From Epiperipatus broadwayi (taxonomy: Eukaryota; Onychophora; Udeonychophora; Euonychophora; Peripatidae), in contig JAQFVV010012476.1 in NCBI GenBank assembly GCA_028023455.1, forward strand, positions 1,841,820 through 1,905,819: DNA of 64,000 nt. Direction: 5' to 3'. This document shows positions 1 through 11,290 of the stretch, one piece after another. The notes beneath the pieces are model-generated. The model did no database searches and was not told the DNA's origin. It saw only the letters and a list, made by a program, of their open reading frames with translations. Each line of letters opens with the position of its first letter. Position 1 is the first letter of the stretch. The position numbers and the translations under genes were made by a program.

Positions 1-678
1 GACAGTTTCCTTATCACAAGAGAATTTGTATGGATTAATCAAGACAAAGCATTGGAGTTGACTGATTGAAACATCCATCTATTGAGATTATTTTACTATT
101 TTTTTTAAAATTATGATGTTCACCTATATTTTATTCTGTTAGCTTAATTTCAAAGAAACTATAAATATGTCAGGACCATCTAAAATGTGACTTCAAACAA
201 ATTTTATTGAGTTTTGATGTCATTGGTCATTGATATATGATTTCACATTCTTTGCAAGATTAATTCAAGAAAATTATTTGAATGACTAAAACCTTGATTT
301 TTTTTGCAAAGTTTATTAATACTCATATTTATTTTTGCTCATTAATTGTGTAATAATTATTAAAAATCAGAACTATATATGATACACATTTATTTTATAC
401 ATATATGTTTATTTTCAAAAATAAATTATTAGTACAATAATAATGCAAATTATAGAGTTTCAATACACACACTTTTTTAAACTGTCCACTAATACATCAT
501 TGGCCATCTACTAGAATATATTGCAATATTGTAAATAATATTTTAAAAATGATATTTTAAAACCTAATTTGATAGATTTATCAGATATTGATATTTATTT
601 GTTCACATTCTAAACACAAATGTCAGTAAAAAAAAATTGGTTTTTCTGAAATCAATATATTCCTCCCAGCTGTTAACT
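1..678. other. AT-rich DNA, no gene seen
   Basis: No open frame of useful length, no repeat structure and no RNA-like fold stands out. It is AT-rich intergenic or intronic sequence. Confidence 0.6.
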
Positions 679-984
679 CAGGGGTCTCCAACCCTATGCC
701 CATGAGCAACATGGCACTCACAGACCATTTTTCATGTGCCCGCCTATATCCGGACTTGATAAAAAATTATTTATCTGATGCAAATAAATTTAATTTTTAA
801 GATTTCTTATAAATTATTGTATTATATTGTAATCAAATTGTAGAGCACACTATACTTTTACAGCATAAAAAAGTATTATTAACAATATCCAACTATAAAG
901 TTACAGTGAAAAAATAAATGGTGCCCACTACCTGGCCAGTATTATAGAATGTACTTGTAAGTGCAAAAAGTCTGGGGACCGCTG
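679..984. mobile_element. hAT-type MITE with 8-bp target duplication
   Basis: A 306-bp non-autonomous DNA transposon. The left end begins CAGGGGTCTCCAACC and the right end, read on the other strand, begins CAGCGGTCCCCAGAC; this CAGNGGTCYCCA pattern is typical of hAT termini. The flanks are TGTTAACT (671-678) and TATTAACT (985-992), an 8-bp target duplication with one mismatch, as expected for hAT. It contains no coding sequence, so it would depend on a hAT transposase supplied elsewhere. Its termini resemble, but are not identical to, those of the decayed hAT element at 32667-35316. Confidence 0.85.
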
Positions 985-1086
985 TATTAACTGATAAAAG
1001 CATTCTTTATTTTGAGGTTTGATTACAATCTATTTTATCAACAAATTCAAATATGATTTTTTTTAGAATTTACTTTGTTTTTAAAT

Positions 1087-2455
1087 GTAAATATTTGGTA
1101 CTTATAAGTTTTCAGAAAATTCAAGATGGCACTCCATATTTTTGATAAAATTTTATAAATATACAGTTTCAAGGGCTTAAAAAGATGGAACCCCATATTT
1201 CATTAACAATCTTCCAAAATTAATGTTAAATTTTTAAAAAAGTAATAAATTCCAATAAATTTCATTAAAAATCTTTATTTCAATTGAAAAATAAAGTAAT
1301 AAATTATGATAAATTTAATTGACAATCTTTACTTAATTTTTTTTTAAAATTTTCTTGCCAAAGATGGATTAGTTTACATTTACAAAAAATGAATGGAGGG
1401 CCTACATTCTCCCAAAGATGTCTTATATAAACTAAAGAAATAATAAAAATATAAATACACACTTACAGTTTGTTTGTATCTAGTTATATTTTCAACAAAT
1501 AAACCCAAATAATAATAATAATAATAATAATAATATAAATACAATATTTACAGTTTATCCATGTCATCAATGTGCAATTTATAATGGCTGCCAAAATTGC
1601 TATAGATTTTCCAAGAGTCTATAATTTCCCAAAGATCTTAGTTGTTAAATTAAAAAAAGAATTAATATAAAATTTCAAGAAAAGCAATAAATTCCAATAA
1701 ATTTTCTATAAATTCTGATAAATTTCAAGAAGAATATTCATTTCAATTTTTTTATACTTATATTACAATGTGAAAGTCATAATACCCTTAACATTGTTGT
1801 AACTTTCAGTTCAGCTTTTTTCTTTTTGGCCACAGATTTAATTTTTTGGTTAATATTGATAAATGATTAAAATTTGGGATCTTCCTGTTACAGAACAGGA
1901 TGCACTGGAGTTCCAATGGTATGGAATCCTACTCCAGAAAAGTGTGCATTAATGACCGTGATATGAAAATAAAAAACACGGAAATCATGACAATACCTGG
2001 ATTCCTATTTGGCAGAATTTATGTGGTGTCTACTGCACAACAAGATTCATTTGTAGCATGGAAGCTATTAGGGATTGGATTCCACCAATGTGAATAAACT
2101 GAACTTATTGTATTTATAATTTTTTTTGATTCACTCTTTTAAATGTAACTTGGGAGGTTATAGGCCTTCCACTCATTTTTTGTAAACATAACTAACATCT
2201 TCAGGTGACGTTTGTAAATGTAACTAACCTTTGTTTGGGAAGTAAGGAAAAACCAAAATTGAAATAAAGATTGACAATTAAATTTATCATAATTTATTCT
2301 TTTTTTTAAAATTTAACATTAATTTTGGAAGATTGTTAAGGAAATACAGGCTGCCATCTTGGTAAGCCCTTGAAACTGTATAATTTATCAAATTTTATCA
2401 AAAATATGGACTGCTATCTTGGTCATTCTGAAAACTGATAGGTAACAAATATTCA
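1087..2455. mobile_element. Foldback element with long inverted repeats
   Basis: The segment from about 1087 to 1420 reappears inverted at about 2140-2455, giving arms of roughly 300 bp with high identity. Landmarks include the run before 'agatggcactccatat' near 1125, matched inverted near 2410. The central part holds a short (AAT)n tract (1508-1534) and a 65-codon open frame at 1900-2097 that I do not recognise and do not regard as a gene. A related copy lies at 22764-23442. No clear target duplication was resolved. It is a non-autonomous long-TIR or foldback DNA transposon; the superfamily is not identifiable by eye. Confidence 0.75.
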
Positions 2456-3704
2456 TTATATTAAATCCAATTTAATATAATCTACTATAGAATAACAATT
2501 TGATAGTTAATGTTAAAATCAAATGTTGAAAGCTTACAAAAGATTTACCAAAAAAAAAAAAATCTGTTTCAGTGCCATAGGCTTAATAATTATTAATGAC
2601 GTTTTCATCTAGTTGGTATATTAACTTTATTCTGAATTTTTATCAATGTTGCTAATGATGAGCTTACAGCCATCAAAACGTTAAGTTTTTTATCTTCATA
2701 ACTACACTAATTTCTTGTTAACAATTATTTTCTGCTTAATTATAAAAACAAAATTATTATAAGTGCAATTATGTTTCCATTCTCGTATAATTACTAGTTT
2801 AATACTTATTAACATCATATTTTCATCTGACTATTATATTAAGTTTACTCTAAATTTGCTTCTTGATCTTTCCTAATATTACATGATTACTCTATTTGCT
2901 TCTTGAGCTTCCCTTAATTACACACACACATATATGTAGTAATAGATAAAAATCAGGATTAATTGATGATAATTGTATTCCACATTCAACTATCAAAAAT
3001 AAATATTAGGTGCATTGGCCATCATTGAAATAGTGGGCCACTACCTAATTTAGTCTCTCAGAAAATTTATTTAAAGATCTCGCCTTATTTTGTTCTCGAG
3101 ATCATTTGAAAATCCATCTAAATGGTGCATTTTTTAGTATGTAAAAGGGCGAATATAACTTTACCTTTATCCCATCTATAAAATGCATATTTATTTTCTT
3201 TAGAATATTTCATTGAATTTGTTCTAATTGACTTTATCTTCGGTGTGATTCTTTTTGGCATAAAAAAAAGCCTGACTTCTCAATTATTTTAATTCTTCTA
3301 ATTTGCCCTGTTTTAACCCTACCAACATTTAATATTTATTACTTATGATTGCATTTCAATCTGTCAAGACATTAATTGCAATTCTGTTTATTTCTCGAGA
3401 TTATTCAATCAGAAACGTGGTTGATTATTGCAGTCTAATGACTGTGATTTGATTATCTTTCACTTTTTTAAGCTGGTTCAGACAACTAATCTTGACTGAT
3501 CTATCTGGCTTGTTCTAAAGTAGACAGAAAATGGACCACAGTTTTGATGATGCTCAGTGCACTTTAATTTTTTTTCATAGTTTCATATGAAATACAAATA
3601 TCAACAATTATATGAAATACAAATATCAACAATTAACACTGATAGCTATGTGCCACAATATATAAATAAAAGGATTTGGATTTAGAATTCTCAGTATATA
3701 TTAT
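2456..3704. other. AT-rich DNA, no gene seen
   Basis: Only short local duplications are visible: a twice-occurring 'ttgcttcttga' segment near 2860-2910, and a 20-bp near-exact tandem repeat at about 3590-3640 containing 'aaatatcaacaatta'. No coding signal is seen. Confidence 0.5.
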
Positions 3705-3775
3705 TTTTCACTCAATCTCAAACAAACAAAACACATGTCCACGCATGTGTCGCTTGTTTGAGATGGATTGAAAAA
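3705..3775. repeat. Near-perfect 70-bp hairpin
   Basis: The arm 'caatctcaaacaa' (3713-3725) is answered by 'ttgtttgagatggattg' (3754-3770), and the inner ACACATGT/ACGCATGTGT also pair, leaving a very small loop. It could be a miniature foldback element or a transcribed hairpin. No coding sequence is associated. Confidence 0.65.
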
Positions 3776-5286
3776 CGAAGATAGTCTAAAACATCGTAAG
3801 TTCAAATCACTCTATTTACTTATATAAAAACATTCGGTACACCGAATGAATAGCTAATTATATATATATGAATATAAGAGTGACTTACTATTTGAAATTT
3901 TTGTCATCTTAAAAGCTTGGAATCAAATAGCATAATATATAATTGTCTTTCGTATTTATTTGATTAGTTAATTGTCTATTTGGTAAGCGATTTTATGAAG
4001 AGGGGGGGGTACCATTTTTTATCTTCTAGTTAATAATAGCTACTTATTTTATCGACTCATAACTGATTGTCTCGCTGAATTGATTGTCGGTCTGCTAATA
4101 ACTGAAAAAAATTCTAAGATCACCATGAAAGTCTCAGTTTGCAATCCTTTTCTCAAGATGCTTAATAAAAATTATAGTGAAATTCCTATCAGTTTAATTA
4201 TATTTTTACATATGCTAATAATAAACATTCTTCCACAATTGAAAACAGTTTATTTTATTTATGTAAAGACGTGTTTATATTTGTTGCACTCTGATAATTA
4301 TTCGAACATGATAATTAAAAAAAAGTACGTTTAGTAAATCTAATATGAACAAAATTGTAGATATGCGCACAATTTTCTATCTGTAATTTTAAGGCTGTGG
4401 GTTAGCCACTCTATCACCCTCTCTTTTACCTCCACTCTGCAAAACATTGAGTTGATTTTAAAAAAAGGTAATTATTTTATTTATTAAGAGAACAAGAACG
4501 TTACGATTGATATCTGACGTCGGTAGAAGGTTATAGTTCGCCGTACACTGTCAGCTGTTAGCATAGAGATAACACTTCTCTACCTCCTCCCTCATTGATC
4601 GACAGGAGCAGCGGCGATTGTTAAAGGGTGAACCATTGGAACTCTAAATAGAAATTCTTTTGTGGGGAAGTGAAATTTTATACCGTTTGTTATCCAGTAA
4701 CATCAGGGCAAAACATAAGAAAAAATATCTAATAAATTGATTTAAAAACTTATCACAGTGATCTTTTTCAATCGGCAGAAAGTTGAATATTTATTTCAGT
4801 ATTTCTGCTTCATATCACTCTAGCAAAGTTTTTGCCCAGCCATCTCATACGTGATCCTATTTTGGTCGTTTTAAAAATTTAGAAACAACGTTGTAAACAA
4901 GATGCAACTTTTTGAATTCCAGGAGTTTTATATACTCCCTTCACATGCGTCAGAATGCAAGTTTACTGATTCTAAAGACTATTGTGTCACTGGGAATTAT
5001 ATTCAAATAGTAAGTTCAAAAAATCGACCGCAATAGTAGTTAGAGATTGCTTTCCATATAAATATTGTTCAAAAGTTTATCACAATATAATAATTAATGC
5101 ATGTTACTAGCATATTCATGATCAAAGGCTCAAATTAAAATAGTCTTTATATATGTGTATGTGTGTGCGTGTGCAATTCTATACTCAGATAAAGAATTTT
5201 TATAGGCAACTAATCATAATCAACCTTGTTCATTTATGATTTTTTTTCTAAAGTACGGGCTATTTTCATACCTGCACTTCTATACG
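3776..5286. other. No gene; contains a CpG-rich patch at 4490-4640
   Basis: Mostly AT-rich with an 8-G tract near 4002. The 150-bp patch at 4490-4640 is distinctly richer in CG dinucleotides (about ten) than its surroundings, and no open frame crosses it. It could be a regulatory element or a small non-coding exon; this is inference from composition only. Confidence 0.4.
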
Positions 5287-5481
5287 TAATATATTGGGGA
5301 TTTGAACTCAAACTTTCACACTATCCTCAACTATTCATGCTATCTCGTGCTGCTGACCCAGTTGATCACACACATGTTAAAAAGATAAACAATCACCAAT
5401 ATATGTATTACATAGTAAATCAGCACTCATCAGTTGGTCCAGATTATCATCTACACACACATATATATATATATATCATCT

Positions 5482-5516
<35 letters not shown>

Positions 5517-5929
5517 CTACCAATGCCTCGTATATGTATGTAAATGGATTATGTCCTGTACATGATGCATCAAAGTGACTTATAGTCAACATGAATAGAA
5601 TGAGCAGGTTGGTACCAATGTGGGTTTTGAACATTCCATCATCAGATTTTCAATGAAATGGGTAACTGAAGAGTTGTGGGGTGGAATCGTTTGTGATCTG
5701 TCCATGAAAAGTATGAAGATTGACTATGTTAATATAAGCTGAGCATTGATTGTATATATGTGTGGATATGATAATCTGCACCAACTGACGAGTGCTTTTT
5801 TAGCATGAAATACTTATATTGGTGATAGTTAACCTTTTCAACATGTGTATAATCAAGTGTGGCAGCAATATGATATAGATGGATAGTTGAGAGTCATGTG
5901 AAAGTCTGATTTCAAATCCACTATATATC
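5287..5929. mobile_element. Palindromic P1-family element, copy A
   Basis: The outer arms (5287-5447 inverted against 5766-5929) are about 80% identical, and the ends share a TATATAGTGGGGATTTGAA-like terminus. Between them lie an AT/CA microsatellite (5456-5516) and an internal part running in + orientation that matches copies B, C, D and E elsewhere in the window. Each arm carries one hammerhead-like motif: the + arm at 5771-5829, which has an intact core, and the - arm around 5384-5447, where the GAAA core is changed to GTAA. No protein is encoded. The replication mode is unknown. Confidence 0.7.
5771..5829 (+). ncRNA. Candidate type I hammerhead ribozyme (P1 copy A)
   Basis: The sequence reads as a type I hammerhead. 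Outer stem I is ATAATC (5771-5776) against GATAGT (5824-5829), five of six pairs; TGC (5777-5779) is a bulge; inner stem I is ACCAA (5780-5784) against TTGGT (5819-5823), perfect. The core CUGANGA is CTGACGA (5785-5791). Stem II is GTGCT (5792-5796) with AGCAT (5802-5806) around a five-T loop. The second core is GAAA (5807-5810). Stem III is a two-pair helix with loop ACTT (5812-5815), and the expected UH is TA (5817-5818), so cleavage is predicted after 5818. Tiny stem III helices are known in Penelope-type and retrozyme hammerheads. Activity is not demonstrated. Confidence 0.5.
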
Positions 5930-5989
5930 AACCTAGTTAGTTAAGTTTGTCTTTATTAGACAGTACATTGGTAACTAATTGTTTATAGC

Positions 5990-8910
5990 TGAAAGTTGCA
6001 ATAAGACAGGTTTAATGAGTAAACCACATATTCCATAACAATCTAAAAGAGTCAAATTTGTCTACAAATGAATCAAGTACTGGTAATTAAATATCATAAA
6101 CCAGTATGATGAAAATCAATAACTCAGTTAAATGAATAAATTAAATAGAAGTTGCAGGTGAACCCTGTGTAACATGATTCACATGATAATGTAGTCAAAT
6201 CTCATGATTGTCAATAAATCAGCTAAAAATAGATTAGTTGAAAATCATTAGGGTATGAGGATCAGCTAAAAAATGAGCAAGTTGGTAATCACATGACAAC
6301 TACATTATTCTGATATGGCAATGGCTCAGATAAAAATATGGGCTAACTAGAAATCATGTGAAACCTTTGGAGGAATCTAGCATATATCTGTGGATTAGTT
6401 AAAAAAATGGTTAGGCTGGAAGTCATATAAAAATTGGCATGAGGCTGATAAATTTAAATATATTAACTAAATGAATCAACTGGGAGATACATTTTAACTT
6501 GGACTAATATGATGGATGCCAATGGATCAGCTAGAAAAGTGGGCTAACAGGAAGTCATCTACCAATTCTGAGAAATCTAATGAATGTTAGTAGATCAGTT
6601 TTAAAAATGTTGTAGCAGGAAATTACATAATAATCTGGACCAGCCTGGTAGATATCAATGAATTAACTAAAAGAATGTGTTGCCTGAAAGTCACATTACA
6701 AATGGAATAAGTCAATGAATATCAGTGGATTAGATGAAATAATGGTATGATTGATTCATGAGTTAATATCTGCCAGCAAATCAGCTAAAATAGATTAGTT
6801 GGAAATTACATAATTTCATTTTGTCTAATATGTACCAATGGTTATGTTAGAAAAATGAAATATCTGGAGATATCTGTGATCAGCTAAAAAATATCACAAA
6901 CTTGTCTGATTGTATGATGGTCAATAGGATATCTAGAGTCACATCACAACCTGGACAGGTCTAATAGAAGTTACTGGATATGCATAACAGCCTGAATATG
7001 GATTGGCTGAAATATTGGTATAATTGATTTATGAGTTGATAACTGCCAGTAAATCAGCTAAAAATGAATTAGTTGGAAATTATATAACAATTTCATTTTG
7101 TCTAATATGGTTCAGTTAGAAGAGTGAAATATCTGGAAATATCCACGATCAGCTAAAAAAATTCACAAACTTGTCTGATTGTATGATGGTCAATAGGATA
7201 TCTAGTCACATCACAACCTGGACAAGTCTAATAGAAGTTACTGGCTATGCATAACAGCCTAAATCTGTCTCATAGGTATTAATAAATCTTCTGAAAAATG
7301 GGTATCACATTACAACATAAACTAGCCAATATATCAATTAATAAGCTCAAGAAATAAAATCCTGCAAGTTAAATTAGCACTATTTGAAAGTCATATGACA
7401 ACTCAGAATCAATCTGATTGGTTTTAGGGGATCAGTTAAAAAAGAAGACTAGCTGAATTGTTGATGTGGAAAACTTAATTGTATTGTGGATTACCTGAAA
7501 AACACATGACAGTCTCAAGTGATTTGATTAGTGGTGATGTAATAATATGGACTGTTTTAATGGATGTCTGGGTATCAGTTAAAAGAATGATTAAGATACA
7601 TGACAAATTTGCTGATTATGTGACTTTTGGAAGTCACCATACAATCTGGTCAAGTCAAGATAAACTAAAATAAAGAGTATCTGGGAATCACATGATCAAC
7701 CTGGATCAGTTTGATGAGTGTCATTGAATGAATTAAAAATATGAATAAACTGGAAATCACAATCTTGACCAAATAGATAGGTATGAGTGGATCAGCTAAA
7801 ATAACAGGTTAACTGAAAGATACCTGATCACATGATTTATCAATGAGACACCTGGTGCACATATTGTAAACTGGAGGTACTTAAATAAGTTAAAAGATTG
7901 GGAGACCTAGGTGTCACATTGTAACATATATTGGTCTATCTCAAAGGCTAAACTAAATGAATATACTGACTGGGAGACTTAATTATCTCATCTGACTACA
8001 TGATTGTCTATGGGTTATCTGGAAATTATATGACAGCATTGAGTCTGATTGTCATTAATAAATTACCTAAAGGAATGATCTCACTGGGAGTAATATAAAA
8101 AACAATGATCAGTCTCATGGACATCACAGTGGATCATCTAAAACAATGAGCTAGTTGGAAACTACATGACAATTCTTAGCTGATTATATGAGTGTCAATA
8201 GATGCTATGAGAGCTGCATAACAATGTGGTCCAGTCTATTGAGTGAGTAAAATAGCTATAAGTGGATCAGCTATGAACCATATGACAACCTGGATTGGTA
8301 TGACAGATGTTAATGGATTCAGGTATGAAAATAATCTAGCTGGATCTCATATGACAACCTATGCCAGTCTAATGAGTATTAATGAATCAATTATAATGTG
8401 TTAGGTGGAGTCATTGATGATGTGAACCAATCATATGGATATCAGTGGTTCAGCTAAGATTGTGTTAAAAGCAATACAATGAAATTTGCTGTTCACAATA
8501 ATATTGATGAGTTAACTGATAATCACATGACAGCCTGGACCAGTTTAATGATATCAATGAATTAGTAAAATTATTGGCTACCTGGAATTTTGCCAGTCTC
8601 ATGACTATTAATGGCTTTGCTAACATATTGAACTTTAGCTGTATATCACATTACAACTTTAAGATAGTCTGATGTTTGTCAATGGAACCACTGAAAGAAC
8701 TAGCTAGCTAGAAGTCACATTAATAACCTTGGCTGATGAAACAAAAGCATAAATAGCTTTGTGGGAGTCATGTTATAACAAGGATCAGACTTCTGAGTAG
8801 TAATGGATAACTTTAAACTATGGAATAGCTGTTAGTCACATGACAAAGGAAAGAGAACTGATGTGAGTCCATGAATCAGCTAAAAGACTGAATATGGATA
8901 GGTACACTAA
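5990..8910. repeat. Ancient, highly diverged ~67-bp satellite array
   Basis: About 2.9 kb consist of a degenerate head-to-tail unit of 65-69 bp. The recurring landmark is 'GATCAGCTAAAA' (for example near 6231, 6329, 6397, 6466, 6529, 6597 and 6665), followed by 'GGGCTA', then 'GGAAGTCACATGACAA', 'CTGGACCAGTCTGATG' and 'TGTCAATG'. I estimate about 40-43 monomers. They are far more diverged than the neighbouring microsatellites, implying an old array. No long open frame runs through it; the 64-codon frame at 7479-7673 is incidental. Satellite or minisatellite function is unknown. Confidence 0.85.
6725..7262. repeat. Four-monomer duplication inside the satellite
   Basis: The block starting near 6725 ('ggattagatgaaataatgg') is repeated from about 6999 ('ggattggctgaaatattgg') with roughly 90% identity across about 270 bp, including the shared 'cttgtctgattgtatgatgg'. 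The period is about four 67-bp monomers, so a higher-order amplification happened long after the monomers diverged. Confidence 0.8.
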
Positions 8911-9043
8911 AAAGTAGTTATGAATCAACATTGCTTTAAAATTAGAATTGTAGAATTCACAGTTATAGTATTTCAATGAAAATATATATGTTAGCATAAA
9001 AAAATCATATATGTTAGAGTTTACATGAGATGTCTTATTATCT

Positions 9044-9690
9044 AAATATATAAAAATAATGCAATTATTTCTCTAAACAGTCACTTTATTATTTCAACCA
9101 GAAAACTGATTTTCATCAGAAATTATAGTTAAAATAAATGTATTTGTCTGAAGGTTTGTAATGATAGTATATTATTAGATATGGTATGATGGACTATTTC
9201 CATCAGCTATGAGTTAATGTTGAATGTTTTGAAATTTTTAAACTTTATTTAAACTTTCCAAATACAAACAACTTGCTAGTAATAACACACAAATAGATAA
9301 CACAGGTTAGTAATTACATAATATTTACTTAGAAGTTGAACTCACACCTTTAGAATTTAAGGCAAATGCTCTACCAACTGAGATATTCTGTCAAAGGCAA
9401 CATATAGTAGAAATTTGATACATTTATATATGACGGTTGGTTCAAAACCTACTCATCCTTCAATTTCTTTTATGAACAAGGCTAATTAGTTTTTTTAAAA
9501 TAAATGTGTTCAAAATATAAACATTTAAATTTTTGAGGAAGCAATTTTGCTCTATTTTCTGATGAAAACCAGTCTTTAGAGATGCTGTTTTGCCATTATT
9601 TCTGATGATGACCATTTTTCTAGTTGAAATATTAAAGTGACTGTTTAGGTAATTGCCTTTATTTTTATTTATATTTTTTTAACTTAATTA
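9044..9690. repeat. Inverted pair of Penelope-terminal-like segments with CTGATGA...GAAA motifs
   Basis: 9044-9125 and 9593-9690 are inverted copies of one segment; both contain 'ctaaacagtcacttta' next to a CTGATGA ... GAAA pair (- strand at about 9091-9119; + strand at about 9601-9629). In the left copy the sequence between the two motifs folds into a six-pair hairpin with a TTTT loop, like stem II of a hammerhead. A second CTGATGA lies at 9559-9565. Penelope-like elements are known to carry hammerhead motifs in their terminal repeats, and a Penelope GIY-YIG remnant lies just downstream. I could not build convincing stems I and III here. Confidence 0.5.
9339..9411 (-). mobile_element. tRNA-derived SINE head remnant
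   Basis: On the - strand the sequence reads like a tRNA gene: an A-box region ATCTCAGTTGGTAGAGC is followed, at normal distance, by a weakened B box GAGTTCAACTTC. Arm pairing is poor and no intact acceptor stem forms, so this is a SINE head or tRNA pseudogene rather than a working tRNA. It lies between the two inverted Penelope-like terminal segments. Confidence 0.6.
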
Positions 9691-9787
9691 CTATATTTAT
9701 TATTAATAACACGCTGATGCGTTGCAGTGAAACTTTTTTATATAATAAATTTCTGTAGGCTTTCGATATCATAATTTCTGCAGACCA

Positions 9788-10172
9788 AGTGCTTTCAGAG
9801 TTTTGTTACTCCATAATCAAAGTCTCTAAGATTATTAACATCATTATATGCAAATGTATGCAAAACTATCTCCTATATTATCCATTTTCTGGAAATGGCA
9901 AAACAAGTGTTTTTTCTATTTATTGCATTGATATCATTGGTGATAAAACAAGCTTCCATGATTTTTCTCTTGATGTCATTTTTTTCTGTGCATAATATAT
10001 CAGTCTTGGAGGGTTCAAATCTGTAGTTAAGCCCTTGCTGGTGGTCAGCAAATACAGAACTGCCTTCTTTTTTGGTTATTGCTCTTGTATATGTATACTT
10101 GTGTTGAGCCAATCTATTGCCAATCATGGTACGAGTTTCACCATAATAAACAGCATCATACCTCATTTTCAT
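9788..10172 (-). pseudogene. Penelope-like element, GIY-YIG endonuclease remnant (copy 1)
   Basis: A 99-codon frame (9873-10172) matches the C-terminal GIY-YIG endonuclease domain of Penelope-like retroelements. Visible motifs in order are the second half of the signature (AVYYGET), the conserved arginine/histidine stretch (NRLAQHKY), a 'SSVFADH' segment, then RKIMEACFI with the expected catalytic-type glutamate, and AINRKN near the end. In intact elements this domain follows a reverse transcriptase and nicks target DNA. The 'GIY' half and the reverse transcriptase are not recognisable upstream, so it is a 5'-truncated, inactive copy. The flanking 'aagtgcttt' is shared with copy 2. Confidence 0.75.
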
Positions 10173-10884
10173 TTATAATCAATTTTGAGTTATTAAGCAA
10201 AGTCTTATTGGAAAACGACTCCCTCCTCCACATCCGGTAAACAAGACAAAAATATATTTCAATTGAGTGACTTGTTTTTTTTTAATTCAGGAAGCACAAA
10301 TTGTTACTTGGGAAGACAAAGATAAACATAAGATATGGAAAAATAATATTAGTTAGTAGTCAGCCAAAAGCTTGAAATAATGATATTTTTACTTGTAATT
10401 ATATATCAAACTATTTCCATTATCTAGCATTAATTTTTAGAGGAAATTTCAAACTTTGTTTAAAATTTTCAGATAGAATCAACTCTTAATAATAAGCACA
10501 CAGGATACAATATAATATTTTCAGCCATGTCATTTCTATTTTCAGCCGTGTCATTTCTCTTCTAGAGTTGTTGCTAGCCTGACCAGTGATAGTACTAGCA
10601 CAGTAATTGAAACAGCCATCTTTAAATTTATGAAATAGGAGCAGCTGCTGAAACAGCTAAAGGTGAAATTTGTTCAATAGTCACCAGTGTTTGAAATCAT
10701 TATTAATATAAATTTTTCCAAAGAAGGAATCAAGATCCCTTGAAGGAAAAAATACAGCATTACGTTCTCATAAAAACCAGAGTAGCAATTACAGCCATAA
10801 AGAAAATTTTCATTACTAGTTTTATAATACTAAGCTTGCATTTTATACACATTTAATGAAGCTATACATAACAATTGATAAGCT

Positions 10885-11290
10885 AAGTGCTTTTGGGAAT
10901 TCTATATTCCCACATTCATAGCTTTCTACACTAGTAGTTAGTAAATACCACAGTAACTTATGCAAATTTATTCAATAATGTTTAAACAGCCACTTTTTAG
11001 AGATAGTAAAGCAGGCATTTCTTTGGACAATTGCTTTGGGATCATCTGCAATAAAACAAGACCCCTTCACTTTGCATTTTGTGTTGTTGCACTCTGTGCA
11101 CCCTATCTCAGCTGAAGACAGTTGGAAGGTTTGGCCAATGACTCTTTCATGCTCTACAAATATTGAGCTGCTTTCAGACTTAGTTCATGTTCTGTGGTAT
11201 AAGTACTGGGATACTCTAGTGACAATATTTGCTTTAGTTTTGCTGTAGTAGGCTGCTTGGCATTCTTGTTTGGGCAAATCATCTTGTACA
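10885..11290 (-). pseudogene. Penelope-like element, GIY-YIG remnant (copy 2)
   Basis: On the - strand from about 11273 to 11015 the translation contains QAAYYSKT, 'SSIFVEHERVIGQTF', then CKVKGSCFIADD and AIVQRN. This is colinear with copy 1 (AVYYGET ... SSVFADH ... RKIMEACFITND ... AINRKN). At least one stop lies inside and the YYG motif has become YYS, so it is dead. It lies about 1.1 kb upstream of copy 1 in the same orientation, giving a partial tandem arrangement such as Penelope-like elements often show. Confidence 0.6.

Noticed and set aside
5990-8910. CRISPR-like or protein-coding repeat
   Set aside because: Monomers are diverged throughout with no repeat-spacer pattern and no continuous frame; it is a satellite in eukaryotic DNA.
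9339-9411. Functional tRNA gene
   Set aside because: A- and B-box-like words are present, but the arms do not pair and the B box is degenerate; called a SINE head instead.
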